From NCBI RefSeq assembly GCF_028550595.1, contig NZ_JAQQGN010000003.1:362999-426998 (forward strand): a stretch of DNA of 64,000 nt, in the 5' to 3' direction. The notes under the pieces were generated by a model that ran no database searches, was not told the origin of the DNA, and saw nothing but the letters and a program-made list of their open reading frames with translations. This document shows positions 46,503 to 56,899 of the stretch, piece by piece (the stretch's first letter is position 1; every line of letters begins with the position of its first letter). This DNA is from Luteimonas sp. BLCC-B24 (GTDB taxonomy: Bacteria > Pseudomonadota > Gammaproteobacteria > Xanthomonadales > Xanthomonadaceae). A program made the translations under genes and the position numbers.

Positions 46503-47720
46503 ATGGCCGACGACATCGCCCACCACGCCGCGCTGGACGCGCGGATGGTCGCCGCCGCGCGCGGCATCCGGCTGTTGAGCCTCGCCAGCTGGTCGCCCGC
46601 CGTGCAGCAGCGCTTTCTCACCGCGTTCGCGCAGGGGCGCCGGGTGCTGCCCGAGGTGAGCTATCCCGCGCTCGACTTCACCGACGCGCGGCGCGAACTG
46701 GCCGCGATCGCTGCCGCCGCCGATCCGGCGCATCCGCTCGGCGCCTACCTGCTCGACTCCACCCGGGCCTGGAACACCGCCGCGCGCCTGCTCGAAGCGC
46801 TCGGCACGCCGGCGGTGACTGCGCATTCGATCGCGCTCTACGGGCGCCCCGACGTGCCGGTGCCCGGCAGCGCGGCGACCACCTGCGACGCGGCGCGGCA
46901 TTTCATCCGCATCGCCGACGCGCTCGACCCGGGCCTGCTCGTCGAGGCCGACATCGATGCGCCGACGCTGCAGGCGGCCCTGCAGGACGATCTCGACCGC
47001 TTCTTCGGCGAACGCGTGGTCGCGGTCGAACTCGACGCCGACATGATCGCCAAGGCCGCGGCCGGCGCGTTCCGGCTGCGCCTGCGCGCCGATGCGCGCT
47101 ACTCGATCCACGACCGCGGCCAGTTGCTCCAGCACGAGGCCTTCGTGCATTCGCTCACCGCCCTCAACGGCCGCGCGCAGCCGCAGCTGCCGAGTCTGGC
47201 GATGGCGTCGCCGCGCACCACCTGCACCCAGGAAGGTCTGGCGGTGCTGGCCGAGCAGATCACCGGGCAGATCGACATCCATCGGATGAAGCGCATCAGC
47301 CTGCGCACCGAGGCCATTGCGCACGCCCTCGACGGCGCCGATTTTCTCGAGGTGTTCGACGTGTTCCACCACGCCGGCCAGACCGCCGCCGAGAGTTTCG
47401 CCTCGGCCCAGCGCGTGTTCCGCGGCGCCCCGCTCGGCGGCGGCCATGCGTTCACCAAGGACGCGGTCTACCTGCGCGGACTCATCGAGGTGCACACCTT
47501 CTTCCGCCAGTCGCTGGCCCAGCGCGCGCTGCCGCGCTGCCGCCGGCTGTTCGCCGGCAAGATGACGCTCGAGGACGTGCAGCGCTTCGCACCGATGTTC
47601 GAGGCCGGGGTGATCGCGCCACCCCGCTGGCTGCCGCCGTGGCTGGCCCACGCCGGCAGCGTGGCCGGCATGCTCGCGTTCTCGCTGTTCGCCAACCGCA
47701 TCCGGCTCGACCGGCTGTAG
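46503..47720 (+). CDS. QEGLA-motif (DUF1704) putative metallopeptidase
   Basis: A 405-residue DUF1704 protein, often annotated as flavohaemoglobin expression-modulating QEGLA protein. It contains QHEAFVHSLTALNG, an HExxxH zinc site, and TCTQEGLAVLAEQITG, whose Glu is the likely third ligand. This combination is shared with the eukaryotic MATCAP tyrosine carboxypeptidases, so a peptidase fold is likely; the bacterial substrate is unknown. The ATG follows GGGAG. The stop is 7 bp from the stop of the convergent propeller-cyclase gene. Confidence 0.85.
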   Translation: MADDIAHHAALDARMVAAARGIRLLSLASWSPAVQQRFLTAFAQGRRVLPEVSYPALDFTDARRELAAIAAAADPAHPLGAYLLDSTRAWNTAARLLEALGTPAVTAHSIALYGRPDVPVPGSAATTCDAARHFIRIADALDPGLLVEADIDAPTLQAALQDDLDRFFGERVVAVELDADMIAKAAAGAFRLRLRADARYSIHDRGQLLQHEAFVHSLTALNGRAQPQLPSLAMASPRTTCTQEGLAVLAEQITGQIDIHRMKRISLRTEAIAHALDGADFLEVFDVFHHAGQTAAESFASAQRVFRGAPLGGGHAFTKDAVYLRGLIEVHTFFRQSLAQRALPRCRRLFAGKMTLEDVQRFAPMFEAGVIAPPRWLPPWLAHAGSVAGMLAFSLFANRIRLDRL

Positions 47721-47727
47721 CGCCGCT

Positions 47728-50700
47728 TCAGAGGCCGAACACCGGCGCCTCGCGGCCGGAATGCAGCACCCGCACGCTGCCGCCGAGCGTGTACGGATCG
47801 GCCCCGGCGAGCAGGGCCTGCAGGTGCCGGCGGTCGGGCGCACGGCCGGGCACCACGCCCACCCAGGCATTGCGGCCCGCGGCCTTCGCCGCGTAGAGAC
47901 AGCGGTCGGCGAGGGCGCTGGTCTGCTGCCAGTCGCCGAGCGCCGGCCACGCGGCCGAGAACGGCCACGGCGCGAAACCGATCGAGCAGGTGATCGACAG
48001 CGCCGCGCCGTGGCTCAGCACCATCGGGTCCACCGCGATCGCCGCGCGGATGCGTTCGGCCAGCCGCGCGGCGGCATCGGCGTCGCCGAGCCGGGTGACC
48101 AGCACGAATTCCTCGCCGCCCCAGCGCACCAGCAGGTCGCCCTCGCGGCACAGCGCGCGCAGGCGCTGGGCGAACTGCACCAGCACCTCGTCGCCGGCCT
48201 GGTGGCCGTGGCCGTCGTTGACGCGCTTGAACGCGTCGATGTCGAGCATGAAGAACAGCAGGGTGTCGGCGCCGGTGCTTCCCACGCGCGCGGATTCGCG
48301 CGTCAGCCAGTCCTGCAGTTCGCGCCGGTTGGCGACATGGGTCAGCGGGTCGAGCCGGTTGGCCGCGTCGAGCTGGATGTTGCTCTGCTGCAGCTGCCGG
48401 TTGGCCTGCTCGAGCTGGGCGGTGCGCTCGGCGACGGTGCGGTTGAGCAGCTCGACCTGCTCGCGCTCGCGCCGCACCGCACGGCGCGTGCGCACCACCG
48501 CCACCGCCAGCGCGAGCACTCCGAGCAGCGCGTAGAGCGCATAGGCCAGCGGATGCCGCCACGGCGGCGGGGGCATGTCGAGGGTGAGCGTGCGCGAGGC
48601 TCCGAACTCGCCGTCACGGCCCGCAGCCTGGACCTCGAGCGTGTAGCGTCCGGCCGGCAGATGGTTGAGCGAGATCTCGGTGCGCGCCTGGTGCGGATAG
48701 ATCCAGCCGCCGTGCAGGCCGTGCACGCGGTAGCGCAGCTGGGCCGCGGCCGGTGCGAGGAAATCGATCGCGGTCATGCCGATCGTGAACACGCTGTCCT
48801 TGCTGTCGAGCGTGATCGAGGGCGCGTAGACGATGTCGATCTCGCGGTTGCTGCGGGCATCGTCGTCGCTGGCGCGGCTCAGCAGCTGCAGCGCGGTGAG
48901 CACCGGACGCGCGGGGGCACTGCGCCGGGGCAGTTGCAGCGGCGCGATCGCGTCCAGGCCCTGGGTGCCGCCGAAATACAGCAGCCCACCGGGATCGGCG
49001 AACCCCGCGCCGCTGTTGAACTCCTGGTTGCGCAGGCCGTCGCGCCGGCCGATGCTCTGCACGATGCCGCTGGCCGGATCGAAGACGCTGAGCCCGAGAT
49101 TGGTGCTGACCCACAGGCGGTCCATCGCGTCGGGCAGGATGCGGTAGACCACGTTGTTGGTCAGCCCGTCGCGTTCGCTCAAGGCGGTGGACGCTCCGGT
49201 GGCGCGGTCGATGCGGTAGAGGCCCGCGCCGAAGGTGCCGGCCCAGATCGCGTCCGCGTCCGGATGCAGTGCCCACACCGAGGCGTAGAGCCCGGCACCG
49301 CCGGGTTCGATGCGGGCCAGGCGGCCGGCGTCCAGACGCCACAGGCCGCGGGTGTTGCTGCCGATCAGCAGGCTGCCGTCGAGATCCCGCACCAGGGTGG
49401 TGATCATGTCGCCGGCCAGCGGCGCGAGCGCCGGATCGGAGACGGCGCGATCGGCATGCAGGCGTTCAAGTCCACCGCGCGTGCCCACCCACAGGGTGCC
49501 GTCGACGCGCAGCAGGGCGTCGATGCGCGGGTCGCGCAGGCCGTCGATCCGGGCCAGGCGGCCATCGCCGTGCAGCCGCCACAGCCCCGACAGCGTGCCG
49601 ATCCACCAGCCGTCGTCGGCAGCGGGCACGACCGCGCGCACCGATGTGCCGTCGAGTCCGGGCACGCCGATCCACGGCGCACCGATGCGGCTGCGCCGGC
49701 GCAATCCGCTGTCGGTGCCGATCAGCATCTCGCTGCCGCCGCCACGCCACACCGCGCGCACGCTGTGGTTGGGCCAGCCGTCCATCGCGCCGGTGCCCGC
49801 GGCATCGGAGCGGATCACCGCCGCCAGCGGCCGCACCCGGTACAGGCCCGAGGTGTAGGTCCCGATCCACCAGGCCCCGCTGCCGGTCTGGTGGAAGCGG
49901 GTGATCGCGCTGGTCGGCGGCCGGTCGAACCGCAACGCGTGCAGACGCGCCTCGCCCGGGCGCAGATACAGCACGTCGCCATTGCCGAAGCCCACCAGAA
50001 CCCGGCCGTCGTCGAGCCGGATCATCGTCGTGGGCACGGTGCCCGTGTCCGCAGGGGGCAGCGTCCAGTGCCGCGCCGGGCGGCCGTCGGCGTCGAGCCG
50101 GTGCAGGCCGGTGTCGGCCAGCACCCACAGCCCTTCGGGACCGCTCTGCAGCGCCATGCAGCGCCGCGCGCCCGGCGGGCCGGGCAGCGGCGTCAGCGCG
50201 GTCGCACCCACCGTCCACAGGCCGCAGGCACTGTCCAGCGCCACCGCCCCGCGCTGCGCCTCCGACCAGACCAGGCCGACGACTTCGGCCGTTGCGCCGA
50301 GCCGGCGCACGGTCGCCACCTCGGCGTCGACGTGGTCCACGCCGGCCTCGGTGCCCAGCCACGCGCCGCCGGACGGATCGAGCAGCAGCTGGGTCACGCG
50401 CACGTGCGACAGGCCCTGCGCCGGGCCCAGGCGGTAGTGCGTCCAGGTCGGCAGGTGCACGACCTCGAGGCCGGCATCGTTGGTGCCCAGCCACATCCGC
50501 GCGCGGGCCTGCTCGAAGGCCAGGCTGTCGATGCTGCTGCTGGACAGGCCCGGGTCGGGCGCGCCGGGCTCGGCATGGCGGCGGTAGGTGCGGAAGCGGT
50601 GGCCGTCGAAGCGGTTCAGGCCGTCCTGGGTGGCCACCCACAGAAAGCCCTGGTCGTCGCCGCTCATCGCCGAGACCGTCAGCTGCGAGAGGCCTTCGTC

Positions 50701-50898
50701 GAGCCCGTACATCTCCAGGCTCAGCTGCGGCATCGTCTCCGGCGTCTGCGCGTGGCCGGACGAGAGCCAGCCGCCGACCAGCCAGGCCAGCAGCACGCAC
50801 CAACGACCGCGGCGCGCGGGCCCCGGCACGACGTCGGCGATGGCGGTCGGACTGCGCAGGGGAGCGTCGCGCTTCGAAGGGCAGATGCCGGTATGCAT
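47728..50898 (-). CDS. Two-component-type propeller sensor with GGDEF output
   Basis: A 1056-residue membrane-bound diguanylate cyclase. A signal or anchor (LAWLVGGWLSSGHAQ) is followed by about 620 residues of repeated Reg_prop blades (for example GFLWVATQDGLNRFDG, WWIGTLSGLWRLHGDG, IWAGTFGAGLYRID). A Y_Y_Y Ig-like domain comes next (LRYRVHGLHGGWIY), then a transmembrane helix around 783-805 and a coiled-coil linker. The GGDEF domain has the loop GGEEF at 927-931. It probably senses an extracytoplasmic ligand and makes c-di-GMP. It is divergent from a LuxR-type response regulator (50 bp between starts). Confidence 0.92.
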   Translation of the reverse strand: MHTGICPSKRDAPLRSPTAIADVVPGPARRGRWCVLLAWLVGGWLSSGHAQTPETMPQLSLEMYGLDEGLSQLTVSAMSGDDQGFLWVATQDGLNRFDGHRFRTYRRHAEPGAPDPGLSSSSIDSLAFEQARARMWLGTNDAGLEVVHLPTWTHYRLGPAQGLSHVRVTQLLLDPSGGAWLGTEAGVDHVDAEVATVRRLGATAEVVGLVWSEAQRGAVALDSACGLWTVGATALTPLPGPPGARRCMALQSGPEGLWVLADTGLHRLDADGRPARHWTLPPADTGTVPTTMIRLDDGRVLVGFGNGDVLYLRPGEARLHALRFDRPPTSAITRFHQTGSGAWWIGTYTSGLYRVRPLAAVIRSDAAGTGAMDGWPNHSVRAVWRGGGSEMLIGTDSGLRRRSRIGAPWIGVPGLDGTSVRAVVPAADDGWWIGTLSGLWRLHGDGRLARIDGLRDPRIDALLRVDGTLWVGTRGGLERLHADRAVSDPALAPLAGDMITTLVRDLDGSLLIGSNTRGLWRLDAGRLARIEPGGAGLYASVWALHPDADAIWAGTFGAGLYRIDRATGASTALSERDGLTNNVVYRILPDAMDRLWVSTNLGLSVFDPASGIVQSIGRRDGLRNQEFNSGAGFADPGGLLYFGGTQGLDAIAPLQLPRRSAPARPVLTALQLLSRASDDDARSNREIDIVYAPSITLDSKDSVFTIGMTAIDFLAPAAAQLRYRVHGLHGGWIYPHQARTEISLNHLPAGRYTLEVQAAGRDGEFGASRTLTLDMPPPPWRHPLAYALYALLGVLALAVAVVRTRRAVRREREQVELLNRTVAERTAQLEQANRQLQQSNIQLDAANRLDPLTHVANRRELQDWLTRESARVGSTGADTLLFFMLDIDAFKRVNDGHGHQAGDEVLVQFAQRLRALCREGDLLVRWGGEEFVLVTRLGDADAAARLAERIRAAIAVDPMVLSHGAALSITCSIGFAPWPFSAAWPALGDWQQTSALADRCLYAAKAAGRNAWVGVVPGRAPDRRHLQALLAGADPYTLGGSVRVLHSGREAPVFGL

Positions 50899-50948
50899 GC
50901 CAGAACCATGCCAGTCGCGCGCCGCGCCGGCCACGCCAGACTGTCGGC

Positions 50949-51587
50949 ATGACGACTCCGACGATCCTGGTCGCCGACGATCATCCGCTGCTGCGCGCCG
51001 CGGTGCTGCACGCGCTGCGTGACGGGCTGGGTGCGCTCGAGGTGATCGAGGTCGCCAGCGCCTCGGCGCTCGCGCCCGCGCTCGAGGCGCATCCGGGGAT
51101 CGAACTGGTGCTGCTGGATCTGGCGATGCCCGGCGCGCGCGGCCTGTCGTCGCTGGTGTGGCTGCGCGGCGAGCGGCCGGAACTGCCGGTGGTGGTCATC
51201 TCGTCCAACGATCACCCGCGCACCGTGCGCCGGGTGCAGCAGTTCGGCGCCGCCGGCTTCATCTCCAAATCGGCGCCGGCCGAGTCGATCGCGCGGGCGG
51301 TGGCCGCGGTGCTCGACGGGGGCAGCTGGTTCCCGCCGCTGACCGCCGCGCGCTCGGAGGACGACGCGCGTCTGGCCACGCGCCTGGCCCAGCTCACGCC
51401 GCAGCAGTTCCGGGTGCTGATGGCGCTGGCCGACGGTCTGCTCAACAAGCAGATCGCGCACCAGCTCGGCCTGGCCGAGAACACCGTCAAGGTCCACGTC
51501 ACCGCGATCCTGCGCAAGCTCGAATGCACCAGCCGCACCCAGGCCGCGGTGCTGGTCAAGGCGCTGGAGCCCGAAGACGAGGGCTGA
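50949..51587 (+). CDS. LuxR-family response regulator
   Basis: A 212-residue NarL/FixJ-type response regulator. The receiver has the acidic pair in ADDHPLLRA, the phospho-acceptor Asp57 in LLDLAMPG and Lys in FISKSAP. The C-terminal helix-turn-helix (LTPQQFRVLMALADGLLNKQIAHQL, then NTVKVHVTAILRKL) binds DNA. No histidine kinase is adjacent; the neighbour on the other side is the propeller diguanylate cyclase, divergently transcribed. It may be an orphan regulator or respond to a kinase elsewhere. Confidence 0.92.
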   Translation: MTTPTILVADDHPLLRAAVLHALRDGLGALEVIEVASASALAPALEAHPGIELVLLDLAMPGARGLSSLVWLRGERPELPVVVISSNDHPRTVRRVQQFGAAGFISKSAPAESIARAVAAVLDGGSWFPPLTAARSEDDARLATRLAQLTPQQFRVLMALADGLLNKQIAHQLGLAENTVKVHVTAILRKLECTSRTQAAVLVKALEPEDEG

Positions 51588-51656
51588 GCGCGCTGTGCGC
51601 CCGGGCCGCGCGCGCAGCGCCGCTGCGTCGCCCGGGCCGACGGCGCAGGGCGCGGG

Positions 51657-52532
51657 TCAGCTGCTGAAGTGGAAGACCGGCGCGCGCAGCGTCTGCCAGC
51701 GCCTGTCGCGGGCGAGCGGAAACCCCGCCGCATGGGCCCGGGCGAACCAGGTCTCGATCTGTGCCCGCTCGATCCCGGTCACCGCGTTCTCCATCGCCAG
51801 CAGTCCGCAGAAATACAGGCCGAGCGCGCTGCCCGCATCGCCGGCGCGCTGGAACTGCGCCAGCGCGGCCTGCGGGTCGCGGGGCATGCCGATGCCGAAG
51901 GTCTGCAGCAGTCCGAGGTCGATCCCGGCCTCGACGTCGCCGCGCGCGGCCTGCGCGCGGATCGAGGCGACGATGGCGTCGAGCCGCGCCTGCGATGCGG
52001 CGGTCGGCGGCGAGCGGGGGTCGGGCAGGCCGCCCAGCTGGGTCGGGCGCAGTGCGCCGCGTTCGAACAGGCTCTGCGTGGTCATCGCGAAGCGCATGCG
52101 CCAGCGCGCCTCCTGCGCGACGTCGCCGCGACGGCGGGCGTCCTCGCGCAGATCGCGCATCGCGGCCGTCGACCCATGCCGCGCCGCGCGCAGCAGCCAC
52201 GGGCGCCCCTGTTCCGGCCGCGGCCGCCGCACTGCACCGCCGCCGTCGCGCTCGCCGTAGGGCGCCAGGCTGCCGGTCGCCAGCGCACGGCCCAGCCGCG
52301 CCTGCGCGCCCATCACCGATTCGTCGACGGGCTGCAGCACGGCGGCCTGCCGGTACAGGCGCAGGGCGGTCCAGTCCTGTTGCCGGGCGTGGCGCTGGCC
52401 GGCCTCCAGCAGGGCCTGCGCATCGGCATCGCCCCGGGCCGGCGTCGTGGTGGCGCAGCCGCCCGGCATCAGCAGACAGGCGCACAGCGCCGCAATGGGG
52501 GGGAGCGCGCGTGCGCGCGAGAGCAGGGGCAT
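51657..52532 (-). CDS. Sel1/TPR-like lipoprotein
   Basis: A 291-residue lipoprotein. The signal ends [15 protein letters not shown], placing the lipidated Cys near residue 24. The mature part is helical with tetratricopeptide/Sel1-like repeats ([61 protein letters not shown]), a fold used for protein contacts in the envelope. The ATG lies in a GC-rich context. It abuts the truncated end of a symporter pseudogene on the opposite strand, so its promoter region seems to have been rearranged. Confidence 0.75.
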   Translation of the reverse strand: MPLLSRARALPPIAALCACLLMPGGCATTTPARGDADAQALLEAGQRHARQQDWTALRLYRQAAVLQPVDESVMGAQARLGRALATGSLAPYGERDGGGAVRRPRPEQGRPWLLRAARHGSTAAMRDLREDARRRGDVAQEARWRMRFAMTTQSLFERGALRPTQLGGLPDPRSPPTAASQARLDAIVASIRAQAARGDVEAGIDLGLLQTFGIGMPRDPQAALAQFQRAGDAGSALGLYFCGLLAMENAVTGIERAQIETWFARAHAAGFPLARDRRWQTLRAPVFHFSS

Positions 52533-52650
52533 GGCGGGGCGGGGCTCCGGAATGGCGGCGTGGGGCGGGCGGGCAGCGAGGATCAGGCGACAGCGCCCGG
52601 ACGGCAAGCGTGTTCGCGCATCGCCCGCGCGTCGGGCGGGGCGGCGCCGC

Positions 52651-53578
52651 TTCCTGCTCGACGTCATTCCCGGCACGCTGGTCAGTGCCTTCGTCGACGG
52701 CAACATCCTGCAGGTGCTGTTCATCGCGGTGCTGTTCGGCATCGCGCTGGCGCTGGTGGGCGAGCCCGGCAGGCCGGTGCTGCGTTTTCTCGAAACGCTG
52801 ACCGTGCCGGTGTTCAAGCTGGTGCACATCCTGATGAAGGCCGCGCCGATCGGTGCGTTCGGCGCCATCGCCTTCACCATCGGCAAGTACGGCCTGGCGT
52901 CGCTGGTGAACCTGGCGTGGCTGGTGGGCACCTTCTACGTCAGCGCCGCGCTGTTCGTGCTGGTGATCCTGGGCGCGGTCGCGCGCCTGCGGCTTTTCGA
53001 TCCTGAAGCTGATCCGTTATCTCAAGGCCGAGCTGCTGCTGGTGCTGGGCACGTCGTCGTCGGAATCGGCGCTGCCGTCGCTGATGGAGAAGATGGAGAC
53101 GGCCGGCTGCCAGAAGTCGGTCGTCGGTCTGGTCGTGCCCACCGGCTACTCGTTCAATCTCGACGGCACCAATCTCTACATGACCCTGGCCGCGCTGCTC
53201 ATCGCCCAGGCCACCAATACCGAACTCACGCTGTGGCAGCAGATCACCCTGCCGCTGGTCGCGATGCTCAGCTCCAAGGGCGCGGCCGGCGTGACCGGTG
53301 CGGGCTTCATCACCCTCGCGGCCACGCTGTCGGTGGTGCCGACCATTCCGGTCGCGGGCATGGCGCTGATCCTCGGCATCGACCGCTTCATGAGCGAGTG
53401 CCGCTCGATCACCAACTTCATCGGCAATGCGGTCGCGACGGTCGTCGTGGCGCGCCGGGAAGGTGCGCTCGACCGCGACGCGCTGGCCTGCGCACTCGAC
53501 GGCACGCCGGCCCCCGTCGCCCGGGCGCCCGATCCGGCCGCCGGCCCCGGCGATCGCGGCGTGCTCGCACTCGACTGA
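52651..53578 (+). pseudogene. Dicarboxylate/amino-acid:cation symporter (DAACS), truncated and frameshifted
   Basis: This is the C-terminal two-thirds of a DctA/GltP-type symporter. The first part ([20 protein letters not shown], then [20 protein letters not shown]) is in one frame. From 52988 the protein continues in the next frame as [20 protein letters not shown], then [29 protein letters not shown] and [12 protein letters not shown]. One extra base near 52987 causes the shift. The N-terminal 130-150 residues are missing; upstream sequence is unrelated and belongs to the leader of the lipoprotein gene. It cannot make a full carrier, although the second segment has its own ATG at 53042. Confidence 0.88.
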
Positions 53579-53634
53579 CGCCGCCGGGCGCCGCGCACCA
53601 CACGCCTCGTCCAGGGGCCGGCGCGGTGCGGGGT

Positions 53635-53640
53635 TAGAAT
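53635..53640 (+). promoter_or_regulatory. Possible -10 box for maeB
   Basis: TAGAAT lies 40 bases before the maeB ATG, matching the hexamers upstream of rsgA and aceE. A convincing -35 is not seen. Confidence 0.4.
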
Positions 53641-53680
53641 CCCGTCCCGCGCCTTTTCTTCCAGAGCAGACCCTCCGCCG

Positions 53681-55963
<2,283 letters not shown>

Positions 55964-55985
55964 GCCCGCCGGTCGTCGGCACGCA

Positions 55986-56015
55986 AAAAAGGCCGGTGCA
56001 CTGCACCGGCCTTTT
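55986..56015. terminator. Bidirectional rho-independent terminator after maeB
   Basis: AAAAAGGCCGGTGCA and TGCACCGGCCTTTTT form a perfect inverted repeat with a U-run on either strand. It lies between the maeB stop and the stop of the minus-strand response regulator, so it can end transcription from both sides. Confidence 0.88.
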
Positions 56016-56059
56016 TCATGTCACGCAGAGGCGAGATGCGGCCTGCGCGCGTGCGGCAG

Positions 56060-56452
56060 TCAGAGCGTCGGCAGCACCTGGCGCACCGCGTCCGGCAGCT
56101 GGTCCAGCGCATCCTTGTAGACCAGGCCGTCGCCGACCGGCAGTTCCTCGCCGGGCAGGCCCATCACCGAGCCGGTCAGAAACACCACCGGCACGCCGGG
56201 ACGCAGCGCCCGGGTGATCTGCAGGGCCTCGGCGCCCGAGAACCCCGGCAGGTTGACGTCCGACAGCACGATCTGCGGCGCGAACGCATGCAGCGCCTCG
56301 CGCAGGCCGGCCTCCCCGTGCACCAGGCGCACGTCGATCGCCATGCCCGCATCGCGCAGGGCCAACTCGGTCAGCTCGGCGTCGTCGCGCGAATCGTCGA
56401 CGATCAGCACACGCAGGGCGCCGTCCCGGGCCTCGGCATCGTCCTGGGGCAT
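56060..56452 (-). CDS. Receiver-only response regulator
   Basis: A 130-residue CheY-like receiver with no output domain. Acidic pocket is VDDSRDD, phospho-acceptor Asp65 in VLSDVNLPG, and a Thr/Lys end in FLTGS and YKDALDQ. It is the third gene in an operon with a sensor kinase and another receiver-only protein, 5 bp after its neighbour. It may be an intermediate in a phosphorelay or act by protein contact. Confidence 0.88.
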   Translation of the reverse strand: MPQDDAEARDGALRVLIVDDSRDDAELTELALRDAGMAIDVRLVHGEAGLREALHAFAPQIVLSDVNLPGFSGAEALQITRALRPGVPVVFLTGSVMGLPGEELPVGDGLVYKDALDQLPDAVRQVLPTL

Positions 56453-56457
56453 GCGGC

Positions 56458-56898
56458 TCAGTCTTCCTCGGGCACTTCGTTGAGCACGGCCCAGAACTTG
56501 CCGAGCGTGCGCACCGCGTCGAAGAACTGGTCCACGTCCACCGGCTTGACCACGTAGGCGTTCACGCCCAGGTCCCAGCTGCGTGCCAGATCGCTTTCCT
56601 CGCGCGACGAGGACAGGATCACCACCGGCATGCGCTTGAGCGTCTCATGGTCACGCAGCTGCTTCAGCACTTCCAGGCCGTCCATGCGCGGCATCTTGAT
56701 GTCGAGCAGCAGCACGGCCGGATCGCCCTCGGGGCGGTCGGCGAACTTGCCGCGGCGGAGCAGGTAGTCGATCGCCTCGACGCCGTCCTCGACGTGCACG
56801 ATCGGATTGGCGAGATGGGCCTCGCGCAGCGCATCGATCGCCATCTCGGCGTCGTGCGGGCTGTCTTCGGCGAGGAGGATCGTGCGGATTTCGCTCAT
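56458..56898 (-). CDS. Receiver-only response regulator (Rcp1-like)
   Basis: A 146-residue receiver. It has LLAEDSPHDAEMAIDAL, phospho-acceptor Asp66 in LLLDIKMPRMDG, SSSREESD and the Lys in VVKPVDVDQF. This family (Rcp1-like) typically accepts phosphate from phytochrome-like or PAS-type histidine kinases. The ATG lies 1 bp after the kinase stop, so the pair is translationally coupled. Both receivers lack a DNA-binding domain. Confidence 0.9.
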   Translation of the reverse strand: MSEIRTILLAEDSPHDAEMAIDALREAHLANPIVHVEDGVEAIDYLLRRGKFADRPEGDPAVLLLDIKMPRMDGLEVLKQLRDHETLKRMPVVILSSSREESDLARSWDLGVNAYVVKPVDVDQFFDAVRTLGKFWAVLNEVPEED

Positions 56899-56899
56899 G

